From contig URXG01000020.1 in NCBI GenBank assembly GCA_900551715.1, positions 1 through 36,276 of the forward strand: 36,276 nt of DNA. The letters run 5' to 3'. Each line of letters opens with the position of its first letter. Within the stretch, counting starts at the first letter, position 1. The notes under the pieces were generated by a model, which saw nothing but the letters and a program-made list of their open reading frames with translations, was not told the origin of the DNA and made no database searches. This document shows positions 24,256-32,257 of the stretch, one piece after another. Origin of the DNA: an uncultured Blautia sp. (GTDB lineage Bacteria; Bacillota; Clostridia; Lachnospirales; Lachnospiraceae). Position numbers and translations under genes: made by a program.

Positions 24256-25431
24256 TCAATCAATTTTTGTCATAAAGGTCATCTGGCTTGCATCACCGTC
24301 TGTCAGCATCAGATGAAGATCTGTGATCATATTTCCAACAATGTCCGTTGCCTGATAGAGGTATTTGCCTGCGCACCATACATTGCCTTCTTTTACTGCT
24401 TTAAAGTCGGCAAAAAGTTCACTCTTCTGGAGAAGCTCATCCACACTGTTGATGGGATCGTCAATGGTTCCGTTGTATACCAGATAATCTGCATCAATTG
24501 CCTGTGTATAAAATTCTTCCATGGTCATGGGCACCGAAGATCTCTTGGTCTCCTCTTCAGGATCTACCTGCATTGGTACATATCTGCCTCCGGCGATCTC
24601 GATCATCTTTGGAACATAATCTGTAGGTTTTCTTACCACTACGGAACCATCTGTACTGATATAAAAGAACGCAACTGTTTTCTCTGTATTTTTGAAGTCC
24701 TTCAGATCAGAAATTACTTTTGCCTGCTCATCAAAAAACGCCTTTGCTTCTTCTCTCTTATCTACCATTTCTGCATATACTTTGATCCACTCAGTTCTTC
24801 CAAGAGGATGGCTTTCGTAGCTGGAACGGTCTGTAAATACAGGAATTCCCATCTGCTCGATCATCTCCTGTACCTTAGGGGTATGAAGGATCATAGTTGA
24901 TTCAATTGCCAGGTTACATTCGGAGTTTACCAGGAGTTCATAATCCGGTTCACTGTATTTTCCTGCAAAAACAATGCTTCCATCTTCCATTGCCTGTTTC
25001 GCTGCGTCTACATACCAGCCAGATGCCTGCAGGGAAGAAAACTTAATGCTGTCCAGAGCATCCAGGGAAGAAAACAGAGACATGGCTGAAGTAGCAGCCA
25101 GATAAATCTTGTCCAGAGGTTTCTGAAGTACTACAATATCGCTGTCCAGCCCATCCGGTGCTGTCTTTCCCTCCGGTACCAGAAGAAACTGTCCACTATC
25201 TGGCACATCGATCAGTGTATAATCATCATTATAATAATAAATATGGAAGCATTCTGCAAATTCGTTCTGCATTTCTGACTGAAAAGTCAGTCCCGGAATC
25301 TCCGGTGCAGAAGAGGAAGAAGAATCTGAATCCGCTGCTTTTACCTTTACAGATGGACTGATGATCCCTGCCATCAGAAGGCATACAGCCATCATTACTG
25401 CCCATAAAGCCTTTATACTTTTTTTATTCAT
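24256..25431 (-). CDS. ABC transporter substrate-binding protein (BtuF/FecB-like)
   Basis: A 391-aa exported binding protein of the TroA/BtuF cluster (class III SBP). The signal peptide is at about residues 1-33 (cleavage near VKA-ADS). The N-lobe is at about 45-215, the linking helix at about 215-245 (RTEWIKVYAEMVDKREEAKAFFDEQ) and the C-lobe at about 255-391 (FYISTDGSVVVRKPTDYVPKMIEIAGG). No lipobox is present: the only Cys near the N-terminus is preceded by M-A-V. The ATG at 25431 overlaps the upstream stop by 8 nt (ATGAATAA), with GGAGG 12 nt before it. Its N-lobe resembles the C-terminal domain of the upstream 1041-aa protein, so one may have arisen by duplication of the other. Confidence 0.9.
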   Translation of the reverse strand: MNKKSIKALWAVMMAVCLLMAGIISPSVKVKAADSDSSSSSAPEIPGLTFQSEMQNEFAECFHIYYYNDDYTLIDVPDSGQFLLVPEGKTAPDGLDSDIVVLQKPLDKIYLAATSAMSLFSSLDALDSIKFSSLQASGWYVDAAKQAMEDGSIVFAGKYSEPDYELLVNSECNLAIESTMILHTPKVQEMIEQMGIPVFTDRSSYESHPLGRTEWIKVYAEMVDKREEAKAFFDEQAKVISDLKDFKNTEKTVAFFYISTDGSVVVRKPTDYVPKMIEIAGGRYVPMQVDPEEETKRSSVPMTMEEFYTQAIDADYLVYNGTIDDPINSVDELLQKSELFADFKAVKEGNVWCAGKYLYQATDIVGNMITDLHLMLTDGDASQMTFMTKID

Positions 25432-28400
25432 TTTCAGTTGTATCCTCCGATTCTGTTTTATCTTCTGAATTCTGGTCATTGCTGTGTCCGTTTACTGCGG
25501 ATTCATAAAGTTTTTCTGCTTCTTTCTCACAGCCAAACAAAGCACCGTAAACTTTACTCCACTCATATTTTGCCAGTACATCTTTCTCGTCTTTGGAACG
25601 GTCAAGGATCATTGGAATCTTGAGAATAGCAAATTTTTCTGCCAGGGCTGTCATAGCCGGATATTTATTCTCTGTATCAGAAGTATCACCAGTGCTGTCA
25701 TCTGTCTTTTCTTTCATGACATCAGAAGGTATAATGGCAAGTTTGCATTTATTTTTTACCAGATCTTTCAAATTGGCTTTATCATAAGTTCCAACAGAAA
25801 CAACATCACCTTTTTTCAGGGATGCTTTAATGGTATCGACCTTACAGTCATCTTCTGTTGCAGAAACAGCAGAAATATTCTTATCTCCACCGATCTTGTC
25901 GATCATTTCCAGTGCAACGTCAGAAGCTACATAGGTTTTGTCCATCGGCAGCTGAATCACAATAATGGATTTATCGATTCCTGCAGGAATCTGATCTGTC
26001 TTATCCTCCGGTACAAGAAGATAACGGATAACATCCTGTTTATAAAGTTTCGCATAATCCTGTTCTGCAGCTGAAGAACCTTCTTCTCCGTCTGAAACAG
26101 GTGCTTTTGAAGAAGATACATCCTGAGATGTTTTTTCTGTAGCAGAACTTTCTCCATCAGATGTATCTGTGGCAGTCTGTGTATTATTGCTCTGTGTAAG
26201 ATCCACACTGTCCTTGCTAAATTCATCATTCAGAGAAACCTCCAGCACTGTCATATCATTGCTGTAATAATGGATCTTGAACATTTTGGAATGCTCCAGT
26301 TTCAGAGAACTCATATATTCCAGTCCTGTGATCTTCGGTGCTGCATCGTCTTTGTATACAGTACCTGCATCTGTTTTGGCTTCTTCTCCATCTGCTACCT
26401 TCTTTGCACTTCCTGCTGCAGTTGCAGAAACTTTGCTTCCGGAACCTGAACTGCTTCCGTCTGTACTATCCGGAATATCCATACCAAAATACAGAGTATA
26501 TTCAATTTCATATGGTTTGGACATTGCTGTGGTGCATCCAACAACTTTATTATTAGCATTAAGCTGAACAGGAATCTTGAAAGTAGTATAGTCGCTTCCC
26601 TGAGATTCCGGATCATACTGATTACCACTTGCTTTCAGATAAACCCATTTGCCACTGCTGAATGTCACATAGGCCCATGCCTGTCCATCTTCTACACTGA
26701 TCTTGTCACAGGTGATATTCAGTCCATGGGTTCCTGTTCCACCAGACCATGAAAAAGTAAACTGATCGGAACCATATTCTCCATCTTTCAGACCACCTGC
26801 GGAAGTATCTACCTGGCTTGTCTTTCCGTCTGTTTTTGACTGGTACTTATTACTGCCGGAACTGTTTCCTCCTGAACTGTTTCCACCTGATCCTGACCCG
26901 GGACCAGAGCCACTGCCATTAGACTGCTTTGGTGTTGGAGTTGGAGTTTTGGTTGGTTTCTTTGCAGGTGTGGGGGTAGGCGTATCTTTGCCTGAACTGC
27001 TGCTGTCTACATTGAACTTCAGCGTATGATCATACCACATCTTGTCTTTTTCGCCTGCTTCGTAGTAACGTTTGGAACGGGCTGCCAGTTTAATTTCTTT
27101 ATTCAGTCCGGAAAGAGGAACTTTGTAAGTATATTTACCATTAGAATCAACCTTGCATGGAATAAGTGCACTGTCTTTTGCTTTCAGCGCTTCTTCCTTT
27201 GTTCCCAGAAACAGTCTGTCATAGCCAGTACCACTTAATGTAATTGTTGCAGTAAGCTTGCCGTTTTTTACTTTGATCTTACAGTCAGTGATCTTGAACA
27301 TGGTAGCAGTGCCTGATACATGTGTTACAGCTCCTGTATATGTTCCATCTTTTGGAATATCACTGGATGGTTTGGTAGTTGGCTTCGGTGTAGGAGTTGC
27401 AGTTGGCTTCACAGTAGGAGTGGGAGTTGCAGTCACCGTATCCGGGGTATCAGAACCACTCTTTGTGATATGGATGGTATACTCAATATCATGAGGTTCT
27501 GTCATGGCTATGGTAGTTCCTGTGATCACCATATCTGTATTTAAAACCACCGGTATTTCGAAAAAAGAACCTCCATTGTTACTTGTAGGTTTATATTCTG
27601 TACCATTTACCACCAGTTTGGTGAACTTATCACTGCTAAATTTGATAGTTGCATAAGTTTTTCCATTTTTTACAGTAATGCCTTCACAGGTGATTTTTGT
27701 CTTACCAGTGCCACCCTCAAATGAAAATTTATCTGCTGTGTAAGTACCATCTGCCAGTGAAGTTTCTGATGTACCGGCAGTCTCTGTATCTTCTTCTGTA
27801 CTGTCACTGTCCTCTTCCAAAGCTCCTATTTTATAAGAATCATCGGTATCGGAAGTTTTCTCATCTTCTTTTGTTTCCAGATCTTCTATTTTCCAGATGG
27901 AATCATCTACTTCTGTACTCTTCGAGATGGTTCCCTCTCCTGAATTATCTGCTGTGTCTTCTGTTTCTGTCTCCTGGTTTTCTTCCTGAGCATCCGTATC
28001 GGTATCTGATGTATCTACTGATGCACTCTCTTGTTCTGCACTGGAAGGAAGCATAAGATAAAGCTCTTCATCTGTATACCAGCTACCTGTTTCGCTGTTT
28101 CCTGGAACATAAGCAGCTTTCTCTCCCAGATACTGAGGATCTATGTAAAAATAATAATGGACTCTGCCATTTTCATCTTGTATTCCCTCAATTACAGGAG
28201 TTTTATCTTCGTCTGTTCTGTTTCCTATATATAACCGATCAAAAGCTGCATTCTCTGATACCAGTTCGATCAAAACTGAATCCCCATCCCACACAGCCTT
28301 CTTTTCTGTAATGCTCAGAAATGTTTCATTTACAGCATCGGTATCCTGTTCTGTATCTGGTTTCTGGTCTACATTCTGATTTGTTTCTTTTTCTGTTTCT

Positions 28401-28549
28401 TCAGTGTTTTTTTCATCAGTTTCATTCTCTGATGTGCCATCATTATTTTCCTGCACTTTCTCGTTTTCTGCAAATACAGAAACTGTAGTCTGTGGCACTG
28501 CAGTCATACTCAGTGCAAGAAATGCCGCAAGAAATTTTTTCGCATGCAT
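25424..28549 (-). CDS. Large secreted protein with NEAT-like modules and a half substrate-binding domain
   Basis: A 1041-aa exported protein and the first gene after a cobalamin riboswitch. The signal peptide is at about residues 1-28 (VFA-EN). A module is at about 70-170 (FDRLYIGNRTDED..). An acidic linker follows. A second type of module is at about 262-362 (DGTYTADKFSFEGGTG.. to ..AMTEPHDIEYTIHI). A third is at about 397-515 (YDRLFLGTKEEALKAKD.. KMWYDHTLKF). A Pro/Thr and Gly/Ser linker spans 516-580. A fourth module at about 585-690 (DGEYGSDQFTFSWSGGTG.. AMSKPYEIEYTLYF) resembles the second. From about 738 to 1015 it resembles the N-lobe and linker helix of the adjacent binding protein (MFKIHYYSNDMTVLEV.. 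VIRYLLVPEDKTDQIPAGID). No anchor motif is seen. The modules recall NEAT haem-binding domains. The start at 28549 has AAGGAG at 8 nt. Confidence 0.85.
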   Translation of the reverse strand: MHAKKFLAAFLALSMTAVPQTTVSVFAENEKVQENNDGTSENETDEKNTEETEKETNQNVDQKPDTEQDTDAVNETFLSITEKKAVWDGDSVLIELVSENAAFDRLYIGNRTDEDKTPVIEGIQDENGRVHYYFYIDPQYLGEKAAYVPGNSETGSWYTDEELYLMLPSSAEQESASVDTSDTDTDAQEENQETETEDTADNSGEGTISKSTEVDDSIWKIEDLETKEDEKTSDTDDSYKIGALEEDSDSTEEDTETAGTSETSLADGTYTADKFSFEGGTGKTKITCEGITVKNGKTYATIKFSSDKFTKLVVNGTEYKPTSNNGGSFFEIPVVLNTDMVITGTTIAMTEPHDIEYTIHITKSGSDTPDTVTATPTPTVKPTATPTPKPTTKPSSDIPKDGTYTGAVTHVSGTATMFKITDCKIKVKNGKLTATITLSGTGYDRLFLGTKEEALKAKDSALIPCKVDSNGKYTYKVPLSGLNKEIKLAARSKRYYEAGEKDKMWYDHTLKFNVDSSSSGKDTPTPTPAKKPTKTPTPTPKQSNGSGSGPGSGSGGNSSGGNSSGSNKYQSKTDGKTSQVDTSAGGLKDGEYGSDQFTFSWSGGTGTHGLNITCDKISVEDGQAWAYVTFSSGKWVYLKASGNQYDPESQGSDYTTFKIPVQLNANNKVVGCTTAMSKPYEIEYTLYFGMDIPDSTDGSSSGSGSKVSATAAGSAKKVADGEEAKTDAGTVYKDDAAPKITGLEYMSSLKLEHSKMFKIHYYSNDMTVLEVSLNDEFSKDSVDLTQSNNTQTATDTSDGESSATEKTSQDVSSSKAPVSDGEEGSSAAEQDYAKLYKQDVIRYLLVPEDKTDQIPAGIDKSIIVIQLPMDKTYVASDVALEMIDKIGGDKNISAVSATEDDCKVDTIKASLKKGDVVSVGTYDKANLKDLVKNKCKLAIIPSDVMKEKTDDSTGDTSDTENKYPAMTALAEKFAILKIPMILDRSKDEKDVLAKYEWSKVYGALFGCEKEAEKLYESAVNGHSNDQNSEDKTESEDTTENE

Positions 28550-28605
28550 GTTTACATCTCCTTTTGTTTAAAATGCTGCGTTTTTATACTACTGAATATA
28601 GGATT

Positions 28606-28650
28606 TTTCCAAAATAGAAAGCCTACTCCCCAATGAAGATGAGTAGACTT
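28606..28650 (-). terminator. Intrinsic terminator of the first cobalamin riboswitch
   Basis: On the minus strand, stem AAGTCTACTC / GAGTAGGCTT (one G-T pair) is followed by TCTATTTT. It lies between the aptamer and the start codon at 28549, so control is probably by transcription attenuation. Confidence 0.75.
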
Positions 28651-28666
28651 TATTCGCATAAATAAG

Positions 28667-28698
28667 ACATCCTCTCATAATAAAAAGTAACAGGATGT
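28667..28698 (-). other. Additional hairpin in the riboswitch leader
   Basis: Inverted repeat ACATCCT / AGGATGT with an A/T-rich loop, between the aptamer and the terminator. It may be part of the antiterminator or expression platform. Confidence 0.45.
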
Positions 28699-28740
28699 TT
28701 GTTTTGTGAATTTCTGCTTTCTTCGGAAGCTGTTCACCAA

Positions 28741-28902
28741 CCCTCCAGCAGGTTTCCTGGCTTGCAGAGTGTCCTGTGACCACGCCTTCTCACACTGTTT
28801 CTGTGCAATGGCTTCTGCGGTCTTCTCTTGCGCTTACAGTGACCGGATCGCTCAGGATTCTCACCTGATTCCCTATTACCTGCTCTGGCAGCACTGGAGT
28901 TC
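28741..28902 (-). ncRNA. Cobalamin (B12) riboswitch controlling the ABC operon
   Basis: On the minus strand the conserved parts occur in order: a P1-like CCAGAGCAGGT, then GGGAATCAGGTGAGAATCCT, then GTCACTGTAAGC, an AGCCATTG.. GAGAAGGCG region, and the B12 box AAGCCAGGAAACCTGCTGG, whose end pairs back with P1. This is the cobalamin aptamer arrangement. A terminator follows before the 1041-aa gene. It implies that the operon is switched off when cobalamin is plentiful. Confidence 0.92.
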
Positions 28903-28916
28903 CTATATTTTGTTCT

Positions 28917-28945
28917 ATTATAACAATATATCCTGCAAGGTGCAA
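28917..28945 (-). promoter_or_regulatory. Promoter of the riboswitch-ABC operon
   Basis: On the minus strand, -35 TTGCAC (28940-28945), a 17-bp spacer ending TGT, and a perfect -10 TATAAT (28917-28922). Transcription would start about 10 nt before the aptamer. Confidence 0.75.
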
Positions 28946-29027
28946 TAGTTGTAATTTGATATAAGAAAAGATATTCAACAAATTATCAGAAAACGTTGTT
29001 TTATTTTTCTATTTCTTTGATTAATAT

Positions 29028-29056
29028 TTGTCATTCTGAGTAATAAGTGTTATGAT
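29028..29056 (+). promoter_or_regulatory. Promoter of the 972-aa secreted protein gene
   Basis: -35 TTGTCA (29028-29033), a 17-bp spacer and -10 TATGAT (29051-29056). The leader is about 80 nt and contains a short CAGAC/GTCTG hairpin near its 3' end but no riboswitch I recognise. The stretch 28946-29027 between the divergent promoters is A/T-rich with no further feature seen. Confidence 0.6.
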
Positions 29057-29141
29057 AACGTTATGGATTGTTATGCGCGGAACACTCCAGGCACACCAGA
29101 CAGAATTATGTCTGAATCTATCTATATAAGGAGATCATATT

Positions 29142-32060
29142 ATGAAGCAAAGAAGTAAAATTCTGTTAGCACTGCTTCTCAGCGCATCAGTAGCCACTAC
29201 CCCGATTGCATCAGTTTCAGTTTTTGCGGAAGATCTGGATTTTGTAGCAGTTGAGGACAACACAGACACATCAGCGGAGGATGATTTTGATTCTGAGGAG
29301 ACTTCTGTTATCGCGGAGGATAATACAGAAGCAGATGATTTCGCTTCAGAAGAGGCCAATCTGTTCAGTGCAGGAGAAGGAGACACTACTGCAGACGCAA
29401 CAGATCAGGCTGACGCAACCGAAGCCAAAACGCATTCCATCAAAGTCACTGTAATCAACAGCTCAGGTGCTGTTTCCGGTATGTATGCTATGGACAGTGT
29501 TGTTGTTACCAGACAGGAAGACGGAACTTATCTGGTAAGAATGCATCAGACAAACGTAAATAGAAACTATATGGCGCTTACCAACGATTCCACCAAAGCA
29601 ACCAACCATGAAGTAGACTGGTATGTTGCAGGTGGTGAGGATGGATACTGGTACACTATCCCTGTTGCCAATCTGACAGATCCTGTTTATGCATGTTTCA
29701 GCTACACTAAAAATGTAAATGCCGGTAAGAAATGGGGCAACGCACAAACCATTACTTTTGATGTTTCTTCTATGGCTGAAACTAACGAAGCAGACGCAGT
29801 TGCATCTGATATGAACGTAGAAAAAGCTTCTGTTTCTGCTACAGAAGTTGCACTGGATACAACAACCAAGGCACTGGAACCAGGGGGCTCTTTCAAACTG
29901 ACACCTACTCTTACACCATCCAATACTACGGACACTGTAGCATGGGCATCCAGTGACAATGATGTTGCCACAGTAACCGAAGATGGTACTGTAACAGCAG
30001 TAAAAACAGGTTCTGCAGTGATCACTGCCACTGCCGGAAACGTAAAAGCAGAATGTACAGTTACTGTTTCCAATACACATGCCATCAATGTTACTGTAAA
30101 CAACAAAACCACTGGCATTTATGCTTTCAAAAATGTAGTTATCACCAAACAGGAGGATGGCACCTATCTTGTAAGAATGCAGGGCGTTGACAGTGTCAGA
30201 GATTATATTGCATTTGCAGATGGCACAGCAAAAACCGATCTTGTACCGGTTTACAATCATGAAGTTGAATGGCATCGCGGCAAAGTTACCACTACTACCG
30301 ATGATACCGGCAAAGAAGTAAAAGAAGTTACCTATACAGTTCCTGTAAAATCTCTTACAGACCCAATTTATGTAGCATTCAGCAGCGAACAGAACTTAAA
30401 TGACCCATGGAAGAAACCGGAAAAAAGATGGAACGGAGCATATCTTCTGAAATTTGATGTGGACTCCATGACAGACACTACAGAGGGAGAAGCTGTTGCT
30501 TCTGATATCAATGCAGTACCGGCTACTGTTACCAAGACAGTTCTTACTGCAAACAACACTACAGCAATGTTCAATGTTACTGATGCTCTCCTGACAAAAG
30601 ATACTGAAAATGGAAACACCTTAACTGTAACTCTTCATGGAACAGGTTATCATTACCTCTACAAAGGAACATACGAAGAAGCTGTTGCCAACGGAGATAA
30701 CAGAGACAACTGGATCGCAGGTGAACTGGTTGACGGCAAATGGCAGTTCAAAATCCCTGTAGCAAATGACGAAACCTTCCTTCCGATCGTAGCCATCTCC
30801 AACAGCTACCTGACCAAATACGAAAATGGCCAGAACTCTCTGGAAAGAGCTTTCTATCCACGTCAGGCTGTCATTGACGAAGCTGCTGCCACCTTAACTA
30901 CCGGTGACTATGATCATACCAAAGATCTGACTGTAAACAACAGTGTAAAAATGTTTAAAGTAGATGCTGCTACCCTTGAAACTATCGGTGGACCAAACTC
31001 CAACGGTTATAAAGAAGTCCTTCACCTTACCATGGGAAGTGACAGCTTTGACAAAGTTTTCATCGGCTCTGCTGAAGATGCAGCAAAAGCTGAAACAACT
31101 ACCGATATCACCGAAAGAAAAGCAGATCTTACTGTAAAAGCTAACGCTATGGGTGGTACAACTACTACAGATTACCTGGATAAAGAAGTCACTTTCTCTT
31201 TCCATTCTGTAAAGAATGATTCCTGGTATGAAAGAGTATTCAACATCAGCAAAGCAAACGGTACCCTGACCATTACACCAGTTCAGGTTCCTGCTACAGC
31301 GATCACTCTCAATGCAACCAGCCAGAAACTGACAGAAGGCAAAACTGTTACATTAGCAGCAACTGTTACACCGGCAGATACAACAGATGCTGTTGTATGG
31401 ACTTCCAGTAATACAAAAGTTGCTACCGTATCTGCTGACGGTGTTGTAACGGCTGTCAAAGAAGGGACTGCTGTGATCACCGCTACTGCCGGAAACGTAA
31501 AAGCCACATGCAAAATCACTGTTTCCAAAGCAGTCGTTAAAGTTACAAAGGTCAGCGTTACAGCTTCTGCCCGCAACATTGCAGCAGGCAAAAAAGTACA
31601 GCTGAAAGCTGCTGTAGCTCCATCCAAGGCTACAAACAAAGCCGTAACATGGAAATCCAGCAATACCAAAGTTGCTACTGTAAGCTCCAAAGGTGTTGTA
31701 ACCTTCAGCAAAAAAGCAGGCGGAAAGAAAGTAACCATCACTGCTACTGCCAAAGACGGAAGCAAGAAATACGGAAAGATCACTCTTACCTGTATGAAAG
31801 GTTCTGTGAAGAAGATCACACTTTCCGGTGTCAAAACACTTAAAGCCGGCAAGACCGCAAAGGTAAAAGCAAAAGTTACTACCATGAACGGTAAGGCAAA
31901 CAAAACTCTTACCTGGACATCCAGCAACACAAAAATTGCTACTGTTGACAAAAACGGTAAAGTCAAAGCAGTCAAAGGCAAAAAAGGTACTGTTACCATC
32001 ACTGCCAGAGCAACTGACGGATCAGGCAAAAAAGCAACTATCAAGATCAAAGTGAGATAA
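29142..32060 (+). CDS. Secreted protein with four NEAT-like modules and four Big_2 domains
   Basis: A 972-aa exported protein. The signal peptide is at about residues 1-29 (VFA-ED), followed by an acidic linker to about 95. Module 1 is at about 97-207 (MYAMDSVVVTRQEDGTYLVRM.. YTIPVANLTDPVYACFS) and a Big_2 domain at about 236-312. Module 2, close to module 1, is at about 312-444. Module 3 is at about 460-580 (GYHYLYKGTYEEAVANGD) and module 4 at about 584-705 (FDKVFIGSAEDAAKAE). Three Big_2 domains are at about 716-795, 800-882 and 887-972 (WTSSNTKVATVSADG type). The C-terminal 170 residues are strongly Lys-rich, which may hold the protein to the anionic wall, as no LPXTG or membrane anchor exists. 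ATG 29142 has AAGGAG at 8 nt. It is divergent from the cobalamin-regulated operon and shares its module type with that operon's first protein. The ligand is unknown. Confidence 0.85.
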   Translation: MKQRSKILLALLLSASVATTPIASVSVFAEDLDFVAVEDNTDTSAEDDFDSEETSVIAEDNTEADDFASEEANLFSAGEGDTTADATDQADATEAKTHSIKVTVINSSGAVSGMYAMDSVVVTRQEDGTYLVRMHQTNVNRNYMALTNDSTKATNHEVDWYVAGGEDGYWYTIPVANLTDPVYACFSYTKNVNAGKKWGNAQTITFDVSSMAETNEADAVASDMNVEKASVSATEVALDTTTKALEPGGSFKLTPTLTPSNTTDTVAWASSDNDVATVTEDGTVTAVKTGSAVITATAGNVKAECTVTVSNTHAINVTVNNKTTGIYAFKNVVITKQEDGTYLVRMQGVDSVRDYIAFADGTAKTDLVPVYNHEVEWHRGKVTTTTDDTGKEVKEVTYTVPVKSLTDPIYVAFSSEQNLNDPWKKPEKRWNGAYLLKFDVDSMTDTTEGEAVASDINAVPATVTKTVLTANNTTAMFNVTDALLTKDTENGNTLTVTLHGTGYHYLYKGTYEEAVANGDNRDNWIAGELVDGKWQFKIPVANDETFLPIVAISNSYLTKYENGQNSLERAFYPRQAVIDEAAATLTTGDYDHTKDLTVNNSVKMFKVDAATLETIGGPNSNGYKEVLHLTMGSDSFDKVFIGSAEDAAKAETTTDITERKADLTVKANAMGGTTTTDYLDKEVTFSFHSVKNDSWYERVFNISKANGTLTITPVQVPATAITLNATSQKLTEGKTVTLAATVTPADTTDAVVWTSSNTKVATVSADGVVTAVKEGTAVITATAGNVKATCKITVSKAVVKVTKVSVTASARNIAAGKKVQLKAAVAPSKATNKAVTWKSSNTKVATVSSKGVVTFSKKAGGKKVTITATAKDGSKKYGKITLTCMKGSVKKITLSGVKTLKAGKTAKVKAKVTTMNGKANKTLTWTSSNTKIATVDKNGKVKAVKGKKGTVTITARATDGSGKKATIKIKVR

Positions 32061-32093
32061 TCTTCTCTCATTTTGATAATATTGTAACATACA

Positions 32094-32118
32094 GAGAACC
32101 TGCCACTGGCAGCTTCTC
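32094..32118 (+). terminator. First hairpin after the 972-aa gene
   Basis: Stem GAGAAcCTGCC / GGCAGcTTCTC with a 3-nt loop, followed by TTGC. It has a weak T-tract and is probably an accessory to the stronger terminator just downstream. Confidence 0.5.
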
Positions 32119-32134
32119 TTGCATACTTCGGCAT

Positions 32135-32185
32135 AAAAAATATCCTGGCGGATTCAGATATCTGAATCTGTTCAGGATATTTTTT
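32135..32185. terminator. Bidirectional terminator between convergent genes
   Basis: Arms AAAAAATATCCTG and CAGGATATTTTTT form a 13-bp perfect stem enclosing the palindrome ATTCAGATATCTGAAT. There are T-runs on both strands. It serves the 972-aa gene and, on the minus strand, the 194-aa gene. Confidence 0.9.
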
Positions 32186-32257
32186 GTTACTGTTATATTA
32201 TTATTGTTTTAATTTTACTATTCTATCTGTTGCTATTACAGGTTTTATTTACAATAT

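Noticed and set aside
25424..25500. LPXTG or other sortase anchor at the end of the 1041-aa protein
   Set aside because: The C-terminus is an acidic Ser/Thr/Glu tail with no sorting motif, hydrophobic helix or basic tail.
28790..28981. Small minus-strand frame of 63 codons
   Set aside because: It covers the promoter and cobalamin aptamer. The sequence is explained by RNA structure.
29463..30275. 270-codon Cys-rich frame on the minus strand
   Set aside because: It is the antisense shadow of the first modules of the 972-aa protein. The Cys and Ser bias comes from reading Ala/Thr codons in reverse.
31283..32134. 283-codon frame on the minus strand inside the 972-aa gene
   Set aside because: It is a reverse-complement shadow of repetitive Big_2 codons (Thr/Val-rich), extends past the gene into the terminator region, and has no protein family resemblance.
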